DNA from: Cantharellus purpuraceus
Lineage: Eukaryota > Basidiomycota > Agaricomycetes > Cantharellales > Hydnaceae
NCBI GenBank assembly: GCA_025174535.1
Contig: JALBUN010000037.1
Location: 1-64,000 of the forward strand
Length of the DNA: 64,000 nt
Direction of reading: 5' to 3'
Part shown: piece after piece, positions 42,456 through 53,975 of the stretch
Layout: the number at the start of each line of letters is the position of its first letter
Numbering within the stretch: position 1 is the stretch's first letter
The notes under the pieces: model-generated
The model's input: the letters and a program-made list of their open reading frames with translations, nothing else
Database searches by the model: none
What the model was told of the DNA's origin: nothing
Program-made: the position numbers and the translations under genes

Positions 42456-42798
42456 TTCACCCTCCACCTCCTGGACCACTTCCAAGCAGTTCATCTGGTC
42501 TTCTATATATCAATGCTCAAACCTGCTACTACAAATGAGATCTCTGGTCACACAACCTCCACCTCCTCCGATCATCATCAAAGGAGATAACGAATATGAG
42601 ATAACTGAGATCCTGGACTTGAAGATCAATTGTCAATACAAGTGCAAGCTCCAGTACCTAGTCAAATGGACTGGATACAAAGGCACCGATGAAGAGTCCT
42701 CATGGATTTCTGTGTCCGAACTTGATTACACATCCAAATCCATGTCCAATTTTCACTCTGCTTATCTCAACAAACCTGGGCCTCTTATGAATCTTTAA
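42456..42798 (+). pseudogene. Chromodomain end of a chromovirus-type gypsy pol
   Basis: The readable part is PPPPPIIIKGDNEYEITEIL, CKLQYLVKWTGYKGTDEESS, then FHSAYLNKPGPL and a stop at 42798. The aromatic residues of the methyl-lysine cage are represented by Y (EYEI), W (VKW) and a third position reading W (SSWIS). A frame break lies just upstream, in the stretch ACTACAAATGAGATC near 42525. The rest of the element is missing. The stop is 159 bp from the end of the convergent coiled-coil gene, an arrangement that looks original. Confidence 0.75.
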
Positions 42799-43808
42799 GT
42801 TCCATTATTGATGCCAATTATATTATTTCGCATAATCATTCATTACAAAGTCACAAAGGAAATTACAAGTCTACCCCAAACTCTGAAGGAATCTCACTCC
42901 ACCCTATTTTTCTCTGCTCCGAAATATTACAATCATTTTCATTTTCATTTTTTATGTTATACATTGTGTTTCCTTTTTCCCTTCCCCTTGTCTACCTCAG
43001 GCTCCATCTCCGACTCATCATCACTCTCTACATCCAACACCCAATCTTTCTCATCCCCCATATCTGAATCCTCATCCAAGGGGGCCATGAACTTCCGCAG
43101 CTGACGCAACTCAGCAGTCTGCTGACCCTTGAGAACCTCCTTCTGTTTCATTGTCTTCACCAAGTCCACTGACAACCCCTCCATCCGCCAGAGGTGCTCC
43201 GACTGCAGGTTAACCAGCCAGATAAGCTGGCCCACGATACTGTTGGGTGCAGAGACACACCCCGTACCTGCACTGGTCATTGCTCCTTCCGATCCGACAC
43301 TGCTACCCCCAGCTGCCACAGTGCCCATCTCCATCTGTGGCTTTTTGGTTGGACGACCTTCTGATTCTTTCTCTGCTTTGCACCATATGACCCTCTGGTC
43401 CGCCTCCCACTTCTCTGTATCAGCACTTGGGTGTGCCTTCAATGAAAAGATCGCAACCTCGAGGTTCTTCTTGGTGGTAGCAGCATAGAGCTCTGCTCTT
43501 TTGCGAGCTTTGACCGCACCTACCCAAGCCATCTTCTCATAGCAATTCGAGGTTGGATCTGGCTCCATATCTGTCCCAACATCCACACCCACCTCTGGCT
43601 CCGCATTTGCGTCAAGCTCCATATTGGCATCAGGGTCCACCTCCACCTCCACCCTCTCCACCTCTGCCACGTCATCTTCCTCAGCCACACCCACTGCAAA
43701 TAATGGCTGTGACCACAGGCGTAAAGGCAAGTCCATCGTAGGGATAGTTGTTGGACGGGTTGACTCTGTCTGCATAATCAAGATAATGGCAACCTCAGGG
43801 GTCCCTGC

Positions 43809-44630
43809 TGTCAAGAACTTATTCAAGTAATATTACAATCTATTGGAGCAAGAAGGGGGAGTTTTATGATAAGAAAAAGTTGTGAAAAGTTTGGGAATTT
43901 TTGATTAAGGGATGAGGAGAAGGTGTGTTTCGATTTTATTTTGTGAGCCATCCTTTCGTTCTACGGGGGTGGCTACTACTTGAAAAGGGTGGTATTATGA
44001 TGATTTTCATTCGTCATAAACCTCAAGTCAATCGGGTAAAAACTCCTTTCTCTATAAAAAGTTTTCCCCATGACATCACATATTATCAGTATCCACATCA
44101 TTTCTTTTATCATATGTTTCAATCTTACTAAAAGGCTTTTTTATCATGTTATTGTCAAATTGTATATTAACTACAACTGTGTACGAGTATCAATGAGGAG
44201 ATTCACTATTCTCAATCCCTTCCAAGCTGCAAAACAAACAGCTTGTGTCAACTTTCTGTCGTTCCTGGAATAACTCCTAAACGACCTATTCTATTGGAAA
44301 TCTTTTGCATATCCTATTAGGATATTGCATTAACTACTGCTATCTCAAATTACAAATGATTTGGATCATTACATCCATTTCTATTAAGCAAACACTTTTT
44401 CGAAGTGTTGCCATTCCCATTTCTGCTCAAATATTTTGCAGAAGTCCCAGTTCTTAACCAAATATTCTGATATTTGGTAAAATTACTCTACTAAACAACA
44501 CCTTTCCATCGACCCTGCATATATCTGCATCCTTGCAGTAATTGCTCCCCTATTCAAAATCTACTTCGCCACCATCCCTCACCATCATTTTACACTTACC
44601 CACAACACCCCTCCATATCTTTTCTTAACA
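43809..44630 (+). mobile_element. 822-bp solo LTR with CCTGC target duplication
   Basis: Starts TGTCAAGAACTTATTC and ends TTTTCTTAACA; flanked by CCTGC at 43804-43808 and 44631-44635. Same LTR family as 31674-32497, inserted in the antisense coiled-coil gene. The mirror copy is 47297-48119 with GCAGG on both sides. Confidence 0.92.
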
Positions 44631-44809
44631 CCTGCCTGGTATTGGCACACTCAGACTCCCCAGGTGACTAGTCGCCCCTGCCCCGGTCACCTCCTCCTCT
44701 ACCTCCATGGCGGCTTCTAGCTCGTGCGCCTGCTCTTCCACTTCCTTCAGTCTCACAGCCTTCATTGCGGCCACAAGTTCCTTGACCCTGCAGGCTCACT
44801 CGGCTTTCG

Positions 44810-45160
44810 CTTCTTCCTCCTTCCTTCTCCATCCCATCTCTGCCTCCTCCTTCCATCTCCGCTCCTCCTCCTCCTCCTTCCGTCTCCGTTCCACCTCCTC
44901 CTCCTCTTTCCGTCTCTGTTCCACCTCCTCCTCCTCCTTCCGTCTCCGTTCCACCTCCTCCTCCTTCCATCTCCGTTCCACCTCCTCCTCCTCCTTCTGT
45001 CTCTGTTCCACCACCTCCTCCTCCTTCTGTCTCCGTTCCACCACCTCCTCCTCCTTCTGTCTCCATTCTGCTTCCTCCTCCTCCTTCCGTCTCCATTCTG
45101 CCTCCTCCTCCTCCCTCTGTCTCTGCTCCTCTTCCTCTTCCTTCCGTCGGGCCAGGAGCA
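44810..45160. repeat. Purine/pyrimidine-biased minisatellite encoding a Glu/Arg coiled coil
   Basis: About a dozen imperfect units of 27-30 nt built on CCTCCTCCTCCTTCCGTCTC (plus strand), giving RRKEEEEVER on the minus strand. Long serine-rich and leucine-rich frames on the other strand and frames are by-products. The mirror array is 46770-47115. Confidence 0.85.
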
Positions 45161-45343
45161 ACTGCTCAAGCTCCGCCACACTCATGTTTGCCAAAGGATT
45201 TGACATTGTTAAGGATAAGACCTCAATCATGTCCTTTTATATGTCTCCAGACCCCCAGTATAACTCCAACTGCACCCAACCGTCTCACCTATTCAATCCA
45301 TGGACATGAGGCCTCAGGGGCTCAGCCTTAAATGGAGAGATAC

Positions 45344-45470
45344 TGTTATGACTATATTCATTAACACCCAGATCCCCATCTGATCCACTCAGATCCCCAC
45401 ACATCTATACTCCATTTGGAAACCATCACGTCTCCATTTATCTGTCCGATTGTCACTGCCAAATCTCACC
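45344..45470 (+). repeat. Partial LTR at the inner end of the left arm
   Basis: TGTTATGACTATATTCATTA and following bases match the first 127 bp of the 514-bp LTR family. The sequence departs from the family at AAATCTCACC/AAATTCC (45470). The right arm has the whole LTR (46084-46583). Confidence 0.85.
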
Positions 45471-46083
45471 AAATTCCACCAAAACACACCTATGCAGTGC
45501 ATTTCTGTAGTGCAACAAGATTCCCAACAAGCAGGGAATCACGACAGCTGCATATAGCTGCTGTCAGCATCAATAGATTGGCCAAACCTATGTATAATCA
45601 TAGGAGTCAACAGAAGTCAACAGCTTGACCTGATAGGCTGCATATAAATAATAAAACAATCTCCAGATATTGGAAGATTGGGGGAACACTTGCTCACTGT
45701 CTATTAGACAATGGGAGTGAGGGGATAATGATATCCCCTGAATTCACATGTGTGACAGGTATGAAAACCTTTGCACTAGAGCAACCCATTGCACTGCAAT
45801 TAGTGTGCATTGGGAGCAGGAGTACCATAAATTATGGTACTCACACTATCATAAAGTTTGGTAGTTGGGACATTGAAGAATACTTCAATGTCACCAATGT
45901 TGAGTATTACAATGTAATACTTGGTGCTCCATTCCTATGAAGGCTAGGAATATGCCTGGACTTCAATGGCCCAGACTGAATCATGATGGGAACTGAAGAA
46001 GTCCCCACCAATGAAGAGCATAATACCAACACTCTTCGTATCCCATCATGGGGTACAAACTTAATACAAAGAAGGAGTATTGG
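45471..46083 (+). pseudogene. Spacer: gypsy protease fragment with intact active-site motif
   Basis: This 613-bp part of the 986-bp spacer exists once. It holds the end of gag and the retropepsin domain: CLLDNGSEGIMISPEF (near 45700-45745) with the DNG catalytic triplet, then TGMKTFALEQPIALQL, EEYFNVTNVEYYNVILGAPF, LGICLDF. It is the counterpart of 37384-37700 but diverged, and keeps the catalytic part that the arm copies lost. Stops interrupt the N-terminal half. Confidence 0.75.
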
Positions 46084-46583
46084 TGTTATGCACTAGGTCT
46101 GATTGGGGGTCGGAGGTTGGGTCAGAGTTGGAGGATACGTTGTGGGGGCCAGCACGGACTTGGCTTCAGCTTATGTGCTGCACCCTCACTAATACCGGTG
46201 TCCAAGATTTCGGAGACGGAGTACAACTTAGAGAGTTAGGATCAGACTTAGGAACTAGGTGTGATTCGATATTTGAACTGGGGAATGAAGTCCCCAGTCA
46301 GGCCACTTAAATACATATTTGAAATCTAATAATAATTACTCCAGTGATGGGTCTCCAAGGCTAACGGCCTTACATGAGTATGTCTGAGTCCAACAGGGAT
46401 GGATGTCTGGGTTCCTATGGTGATGCTGATGCATCAATCGGAACTGGAGATGGATGGGTGAGATTTGGCAGTGACAATCGGACAGATAAATGGAGACGTG
46501 ATGGTTTCCAAATGGAGTATAGATGTGTGGGGATCTGAGTGGATCAGATGGGGATCTGGGTGTTAATGAATATAGTCATAACA
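46084..46583 (-). mobile_element. 500-bp LTR spanning the spacer and the start of the right arm
   Basis: On the plus strand it starts TGTTATGCACTAGG and ends GTCATAACA, the reverse orientation of the LTR at 37958. Flanks ATTGG and GTATC do not match, so it is not a simple insertion. Bases 46457-46583 pair with 45344-45470; the rest is spacer. The palindrome therefore turns round inside this LTR. Confidence 0.8.
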
Positions 46584-46696
46584 GTATCTCTCCATTTAAG
46601 GCTGAGCCCCTGAGGCCTCATGTCCATGGATTGAATAGGTGAGACGGTTGGGTGCAGTTGGAGTTATACTGGGGGTCTGGAGACATATAAAAGGAC

Positions 46697-48971
46697 ATGA
46701 TTGAGGTCTTATCCTTAACAATGTCAAATCCTTTGGCAAACATGAGTGTGGCGGAGCTTGAGCAGTTGCTCCTGGCCCGACGGAAGGAAGAGGAAGAGGA
46801 GCAGAGACAGAGGGAGGAGGAGGAGGCAGAATGGAGACGGAAGGAGGAGGAGGAAGCAGAATGGAGACAGAAGGAGGAGGAGGTGGTGGAACGGAGACAG
46901 AAGGAGGAGGAGGTGGTGGAACAGAGACAGAAGGAGGAGGAGGAGGTGGAACGGAGATGGAAGGAGGAGGAGGTGGAGCGGAGACGGAAGGAGGAGGAGG
47001 AGGTGGAACAGAGACGGAAAGAGGAGGAGGAGGTGGAGCGGAGACGGAAGGAGGAGGAGGAGGAGCGGAGATGGAAGGAGGAGGCAGAGATGGGATGGAG
47101 AAGGAAGGAGGAAGAAGCGAAAGCCGAGTGAGCCTGCAGGGTCAAGGAACTTGTGGCCGCAATGAAGGCTGTGAGACTGAAGGAAGTGGAAGAGCAGGCG
47201 CACGAGCTAGAAGCCGCCATGGAGGTAGAGGAGGAGGTGACCGGGGCAGGGGCGACTAGTCACCTGGGGAGTCTGAGTGTGCCAATACCAGGCAGGTGTT
47301 AAGAAAAGATATGGAGGGGTGTTGTGGGTAAGTGTAAAATGATGGTGAGGGATGGTGGCGAAGTAGATTTTGAATAGGGGAGCAATTACTGCAAGGATGC
47401 AGATATATGCAGGGTCGATGGAAAGGTGTTGTTTAGTAGAGTAATTTTACCAAATATCAGAATATTTGGTTAAGAACTGGGACTTCTGCAAAATATTTGA
47501 GCAGAAATGGGAATGGCAACACTTCGAAAAAGTGTTTGCTTAATAGAAATGGATGTAATGATCCAAATCATTTGTAATTTGAGATAGCAGTAGTTAATGC
47601 AATATCCTAATAGGATATGCAAAAGATTTCCAATAGAATAGGTCGTTTAGGAGTTATTCCAGGAACGACAGAAAGTTGACACAAGCTGTTTGTTTGCAGC
47701 TTGGAAGGGATTGAGAATAGTGAATCTCCTCATTGATACTCGTACACAGTTGTAGTTAATATACAATTTGACAATAACATGATAAAAAAGCCTTTTAGTA
47801 AGATTGAAACATATGATAAAAGAAATGATGTGGATACTGATAATATGTGATGTCATGGGGAAAAACTTTTTATAGAGAAAGGAGTTTTTACCCGTTTGAC
47901 TTGAGGTTTATGACGAATGAAAATCATCATAATACCACCCTTTTCAAGTAGTAGCCACCCCCGTAGAACGAAAGGATGGCTCACAAAATAAAATCGAAAA
48001 ACACCTTCTCCTCATCCCTTAATCAAAAAATTCCCAAACTTTTCACAACTTTTTCTTATCATAAAACTCCCCCTTCTTGCTCCAATAGATTGTAATATTA
48101 CTTGAATAAGTTCTTGACAGCAGGGACCCCTGAGGTTGCCATTATCTTGATTATGCAGACAGAGTCAACCCGTCCAACAACTATCCCTACGATGGACTTG
48201 CCGTTACGTCTGTGGTCACAGCCATTATTTGCAGTGGGTGTGGCTGAGGAAGATGACGTGGCAGAGGTGGAGAGGGTGGAGGTGGAGGTGGACCCTGATG
48301 CCAATATGGAGCTTGACGCAAATGCGGAGCCAGAGGTGGGTGTGGATGTTGGGACAGATATGGAGCCAGATCCAACCTCGAATTGCTATGAGAAGATGGC
48401 TTGGGTAGGTGCGGTCAAAGCTCGCAAAAGAGCAGAGCTCTATGCTGCTACCACCAAGAAGAACCTCGAGGTTGCGATCTTTTCATTGAAGGCACACCCA
48501 AGTGCTGATACAGAGAAGTGGGAGGCGGACCAGAGGGTCATATGGTGCAAAGCAGAGAAAGAATCAGAAGGTCGTCCAACCAAAAAGCCACAGATGGAGA
48601 TGGGCACTGTGGCAGCTGGGGGTAGCAGTGTCGGATCGGAAGGAGCAATGACCAGTGCAGGTACGGGGTGTGTCTCTGCACCCAACAGTATCGTGGGCCA
48701 GCTTATCTGGCTGGTTAACCTGCAGTCGGAGCACCTCTGGCGGATGGAGGGGTTGTCAGTGGACTTGGTGAAGACAATGAAACAGAAGGAGGTTCTCAAG
48801 GGTCAGCAGACTGCTGAGTTGCGTCAGCTGCGGAAGTTCATGGCCCCCTTGGATGAGGATTCAGATATGGGGGATGAGAAAGATTGGGTGTTGGATGTAG
48901 AGAGTGATGATGAGTCGGAGATGGAGCCTGAGGTAGACAAGGGGAAGGGAAAAAGGAAACACAATGTATAA
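46697..48971 (+). pseudogene. Antisense-type coiled-coil ORF, right arm copy
   Basis: Mirror of 42957-45230: N-terminal coiled coil 46697-47131, TGA, continuation to the solo LTR at 47297, and the acidic/basic C-terminal part to 48971. The C-terminal frame (289 codons as read) is identical in both arms as far as checked. A few substitutions distinguish the coiled-coil parts. Confidence 0.7.
47297..48119 (-). mobile_element. Solo LTR, mirror of 43809-44630
   Basis: GCAGG at 47292-47296 and 48120-48124 on its two sides. 823 bp, one base longer than its mirror. Confidence 0.92.
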
Positions 48972-49135
48972 CATAAAAAATGAAAATGAAAATGAAAATG
49001 ATTGTAATATTTCGGAGCAGAGAAAAATAGGGTGGAGTGAGATTCCTTCAGAGTTTGGGGTAGACTTGTAATTTCCTTTGTGACTTTGTAATGAATGATT
49101 ATGCGAAATAATATAATTGGCATCAATAATGGAAC

Positions 49136-49478
49136 TTAAAGATTCATAAGAGGCCCAGGTTTGTTGAGATAAGCAGAGTGAAAATTGGACATGGATTTGG
49201 ATGTGTAATCAAGTTCGGACACAGAAATCCATGAGGACTCTTCATCGGTGCCTTTGTATCCAGTCCATTTGACTAGGTACTGGAGCTTGCACTTGTATTG
49301 ACAATTGATCTTCAAGTCCAGGATCTCAGTTATCTCATATTCGTTATCTCCTTTGATGATGATCGGAGGAGGTGGAGGTTGTGTGACCAGAGATCTCATT
49401 TGTAGTAGCAGGTTTGAGCATTGATATATAGAAGACCAGATGAACTGCTTGGAAGTGGTCCAGGAGGTGGAGGGTGAA
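49136..49478 (-). pseudogene. Chromodomain remnant, right arm copy
   Basis: Mirror of 42456-42798, with the same readable chromodomain (CKLQYLVKWTGYKGTDEESS) and the same upstream frame break. It is convergent with the coiled-coil ORF ending at 48971. Confidence 0.75.
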
Positions 49479-50718
49479 TGTATGGGAACCACCTTTTCCC
49501 TATTAAATCCTATTTATGCAGCACCAATGTGCTATACTTCGCTTTTCCATTCCTAAATATCAGCATATATTTGGTGCTTGTACCTGGTATGGACTTATTC
49601 AAATATTCTCTATTTTGCCATATTTTTTTTAGGAATATTCCATGCAGAACTCGTCCCAGAATGATTTATTTCTGCTGTGCTACAGTTGTGGACCCATAGA
49701 CACCCACAAACCTTCGCACAGCCGGCTCTCCCCCTTTGGACCAGGCATTTGGCCTGAATTCAAGCTCAGATGTCTCTGATCAATAAATATTCTGTAACTT
49801 GACAATCACAGCCTCTCAGGGCACTATGTTCCATGGAGATCATCATCTGAGATGTGGCTATCCATGGCTGTCTAAACCAGTGCAGAAAACAGGGTGGATA
49901 CCCTTCTTTTTGCCTGATCAGTGCCTAGTTCAGGGATCAGATCAGGTGATTGCCTTGAAATATTCTACCCCTTTCCATAACATTCTAGCTGTTTCCTTCT
50001 ATTATTAGATAGAATATTCCAGAACCATTATTCAGCTCCTGATCAGTGTTATTTCAGTGATCAGAACCTGTGATTGGCTTGGAATATTCTACCCCTTTCT
50101 TCCACCTTCCACAACCTTCCAGTAGTTTCCATCTATTGATAGGTAGAATATTCCAGAAGCATTAGTCAGCTCCTGTAAATACAATATATAAGGAGGTCAT
50201 TCTGCCTCTAAAACAGTAATATATTCTACCCATCTTCTGCACACCAGTGTGACTAGAGTGACATACAGTGTCATCCTCTATATCTTAGTAACTGTTGATT
50301 GTCCAGTTCAAGGGTCACTTACAGTTGTGTAACTGTACTTGATTGCACTTGAAGTAGTGATATTCCTGCTTTAGGCATGAGTGTACTATCTGCCTCACAT
50401 GACTATGAATCTACAGGGTGAGATTATCTGTCAATAGTCCTGCAGTTAGTGCTCTTGTTTAAGTTACTAGTGTGTACTGCCTTTGCAGAGCATTAGAAGC
50501 TTGAACTTGTGTGAAGCAGTTGCTAGACTACTTCACACATTGCTGTTACCCACTTCAGAGTGTCACTGGTTGGATGGTTGAATTCATCCACCTACTTCCT
50601 TTAGCCTCTAAGTGCATTCCCTCATTTTAGAATATCTGGACCCCTAAGCATCCATGAACTCTAGACTTTGGAAGTCTTATTCATTTCTTGCTGCTAAGAA
50701 ACATATTACTTTTCTGCA
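49479..50718 (+). mobile_element. Long LTR-like repeat L5, right arm copy
   Basis: TGTATGGGAACC at 49479 to about TTTTCTGCA at 50718, with TATATAAGG at 50185-50193. Best complete copy of L5; compared with 15251-16412 it lacks the TGACTC array but shares the region around and after the TATA box closely. Confidence 0.58.
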
Positions 50719-51120
50719 TATAGTCTGCTTAAACAGCTCCTTATGAAGCTGTTTCAATGAGTTGGTGTCCATATAGTCATCTTGTTCATATGGCTCTGGA
50801 GGGAGATGGCTCTCAGTCATCCCCAATGTGGTTGTGGTATTCTCATCCACTTGAATGGATGAGGAGGATGCAATTGCTACTGCAGCATGCCAATCAAGGT
50901 CACAATTAAGTTGATCGTGACCTAAATGCTCAGTAAGAGAGCATTTAGCAGCTTTATGAGCTGCTTGAGAGACTCCATGAGTCTCCTGCTTTCACTTACC
51001 AACCCTGGTGGGTTGGTTAAATGCTGCTCCAGAGGTGATGCATTTAGCAAACTCCTCTAATATAGCAGCACAATTGGGGGTGATGCCTCCCGATCACCTA
51101 AACCAGAGCACAAGCTCTAA

Positions 51121-52658
51121 TTAAGTATGTTCTTTGGGGGAGCAATTCCCCCAATCATACGCTCCAGTGACTGAAGTGCAAAAGGTGTCACCAAGAGTTG
51201 GTGAGAACTTTTGACCACTGGTCAATAATTCCCAGTAGCTGGGATTCTGGAACATAGTCCAGAGGTTCTTCTTAAACACAGAAGAACCCTTCTTGGGAGT
51301 GGCCTTTTGCAGCCACATCCATATGTCCACATTGGACAAGTTCATGGTGCCATCTGACTCCTGTCAGATGGCTGGGGGAACCCCATTAGGGTTTACTTGC
51401 CACCTCTGTATGAGGGTAAGTGTGTCTACCGGTGTGGTTGGTAGAATGATGATAAGACTCATGTTATCAGCATGAGCCAGCAGAGCAGAGTCATTCTCTT
51501 GATGACTCTGCACATCAGTACAGTCCATTCTGCGGACAGTGTGGCCAATGCCTTTTTATAGAGCAATATGAACTCCAGAGTGTCCATATTGCAGATGTTG
51601 AACCAGTCTGCCCTGATAGAGGTGGACTTGACCAGAGGTCACAGCAGGTGGCCAGTGACTGCTCTGGGAGGGTCAGTCACAGTCATGAACCATGGTGCCC
51701 ATTTGAGGAATGATTTTCCTGCATTGGCATGCTTGAGAGCATGCCTGAAATTGTCCCAGCATTTGCAATAATTCGTATGCTGGGCTTCCTCCAGTGTCTT
51801 CAATGCTGGGTCTTTTAAGGTATGGCTGGCATCACCAGCCATATATTCCTTTCAAAGCTGATCAATCTCGGCTTTGATTTCTGATGGGGCAAACTCTTTG
51901 AGTCTACCTGGTTGCTTAGCACCCTGGGGGATGCTAGTCAAGAGGAGACTATGATCGTGGTCGTATCCTTCCCAGATTGGGTTGGTGTCATCCCAATCCT
52001 GACCCTTGAACCCTCAAGGGTCGACCCAAGGCAATTTGCTTGGGAGATCATCCTCTTTAGTGAGATTGATAGTTTCCCATGATGATGAAGCCATGGGCTG
52101 TGATGGCATAATGGCAGGCAATAGCAATGCTACTGGGGCCAAGTGCACCATTGTGAGCTTGGTCTTGAATGTAGGAGGTGCTCTATCAGCAGCCTCCTTC
52201 AGTGTTTTTAACTCATCTCTGAGACAAGTTACTTTGGACTTCTCATTGTTGAGAAGTCCTTCAAGTTCTTGGACCTGCACAAACAGGTCCAAGTCATCCT
52301 TGTACATCTTATTGTAGTCTTCATGATAAGGTGTTGTGACATCATCTTTGATGTCACATATAAGTCATGGCCACACAACTCTTAATGCTCTTTCCACCAA
52401 AGCAGTGGAAAGATATAGTCAGCCTCCATTTTGGGCCTTGATTAAGTGTGACACATATGTGTCACACTTGTTGCACCCATGAGGGTGATGGATGGCAGCA
52501 CCACCATGCCATCTGCCAATTTTCCAGGTCATCTCATCTTAATGACCTCTGATCATATCTGCAGCACTTGTTGCCAGTGCTGCCACTGTGGAAGTTTGTT
52601 CAACTTCCATTGGATGCTCATCCTGAGCATCCATCATCTCCCTTTTGAGAGATGACAT
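51121..52658 (-). pseudogene. Coiled-coil/'WMWLQKATP' retroelement ORF, copy A3
   Basis: Mirror of copy A2. ATG at 52658, end at 51121, the same set of stops and the same C-terminal motif. The segment 50719-51120 between it and L5 is non-coding and hairpin-tiled. Confidence 0.65.
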
Positions 52659-53093
52659 TTTGATGGGGGGGTTGTGATGGTTCAAAGAAACACCACTAGC
52701 TTTTTATGGCTGAGCTTGAAAATTCTTTATTGAGAATTTTTCTGGTGACTATGTCACATGGGTGTAACACAATTAATTATCAATTACCCCTTTCGTGCTA
52801 CTATGAGTAGCATGACAGTGAACTGCTCCCTAGGGGAGCAGTTTTTTCTACCATCAAGCTGTCTGTTGTTATGGTAGCTCTATCCTTATCTAGGAACTAC
52901 CATTTAATTGAGGTAGTTCCTCCTCCCCTTGTTGAGCTGCCATCATTGATGGTAGCTCTTTGTTGCATCCCACTAGGAGCTACCTTTATTCTTGGTAGCT
53001 CCACTTCTCCCCCTTGAGCCTCATTAGATCTTTGGGGCTCTGTCTCTCTGAGAACTACTGTCTATGAGGTAGTTCTCATGCTTGAGTCACCCC

Positions 53094-53461
53094 TCAAAGC
53101 TCTAAATAATTGTCTCCAGCTTCTAGGTCCTTATACAACATGTAAGGTTCCCAGGTGATGTCTTCCAATGTCCATAGAACTTGAAATTCAATTGATGAGC
53201 GATGATTTCATTGACAAGCCACTCCTGCTTGTCATCATTTCCAAAGTCATAAAATGACTTCGCTTCCCATTTTGGGAATCTCACCTCATCATTCAGCACA
53301 TACAGTTGAATGAGACTGACATGGAATGTAGGCATAATGCACCTACTAGTCAGTTCTGGTGGCAGTTCCAGTGTCACTGTCAAAGCTTAGTGCTCTGGAC
53401 ACTTAGACAAGTGATAATGTATTTGCTTGTCAGGATCCATGAGATTAATCTTGTGGTTAAC
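53094..53461 (-). pseudogene. Gypsy pol remnant, right arm copy
   Basis: Mirror of 38472-38839: RT start fused to the pol C-terminal domain, next to the solo LTR at 53462. Confidence 0.72.
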
Positions 53462-53975
53462 TGTTACGCACTAGTACCGATTGGGGTCGGAGATTGGGTC
53501 GGAGGTTGGGTCGGAGTCGGAGCATGTCATGGGGGTCGGAACGGACTTGGCTTCAGCTTATGTGCTGCGCCCTCACTAATACCGGTGTCCGAGATTTCGG
53601 AGACGGAGTACGACTTACAGAGTTAGGATCGGACTTAGGAGCTAGGCATGATTCGATATTCGAACTGGGGAATGAAGTCCCCAGTTGGCAACTTAAATAC
53701 ATATTCGAAATCTAATAATAATTACTCCAGTGATGGGTCTCCGAGGCCGATGGCCTTACATGAGTATGTCCGAGTCCGATGGGGACGGATGTCCAGGTTC
53801 CTATGGTGATGCTGATGCATCAATCAGAACCAGAGACAGATGGGCGGAATCGGCAGTGACAATCGGACAGGAAAATGGAGACGTAGCGGTTTCCAAATGG
53901 AGTATAGATTTCATATGTGCGGGGATCTGAGGGGATCGGACGGGGATCTGGGTGTTAATGAATATAGTCATAACA
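53462..53975 (-). mobile_element. Solo LTR, mirror of 37958-38471
   Basis: TTAAC at 53457-53461 and 53976-53980; 514 bp, the same length as its mirror. Begins TGTTACGCACTAG and ends GTCATAACA on the plus strand. Confidence 0.92.

Larger units (their letters stand above)
42957..45230 (-). pseudogene. Retroelement antisense ORF: Glu-rich coiled-coil protein, split by solo LTR
   Basis: 5' part 45230-44796: SNPLANMSVAELEQLLLARR, followed by a long E/R/K heptad region of repeats of type RRKEEEEVE, then a TGA where W is likely. The frame continues as KELVAAMKAVRLKEVEEQAH to the solo LTR. 3' part 43808-42957: acidic linker (PDANMELDANAEPEVGVDVG), NCYEKMAWVGAVKARKRAEL, LVNLQSEHLWRMEGLSVDLV, KFMAPLDEDSDM and a basic tail ending KGKRKHNV. 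It is convergent with the chromodomain ORF. Coiled-coil ORFs of this kind, antisense at the 3' side of chromoviral pol, are known to me from Agaricomycete gypsy elements; function unknown. Joining across the LTR is one base out of frame. Confidence 0.7.
28863..45470 (+). repeat. Giant inverted repeat, left arm (16.6 kb)
   Basis: Every feature in this arm recurs in reverse order and strand in 46457-63072. Paired coordinates sum to 91927 at the inner end and 91935 at the outer end, so net indels over 16.6 kb are about 8 bp. Sequence differences are few (for example AACTTTTGACC against one extra A in the partner near 62989). The inner end falls inside an LTR copy, at AAATCTCACC (45470). The outer end, at 28863, is where the AT-rich block was joined. 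Confidence 0.93.

Noticed and set aside
44707..45309. Serine-rich (200 aa) and leucine-rich (159 aa) frames on the plus strand, and their mirrors at 46618-47220
   Set aside because: They are other-frame readings of the purine-rich minisatellite that encodes the Glu/Arg coiled coil on the other strand.
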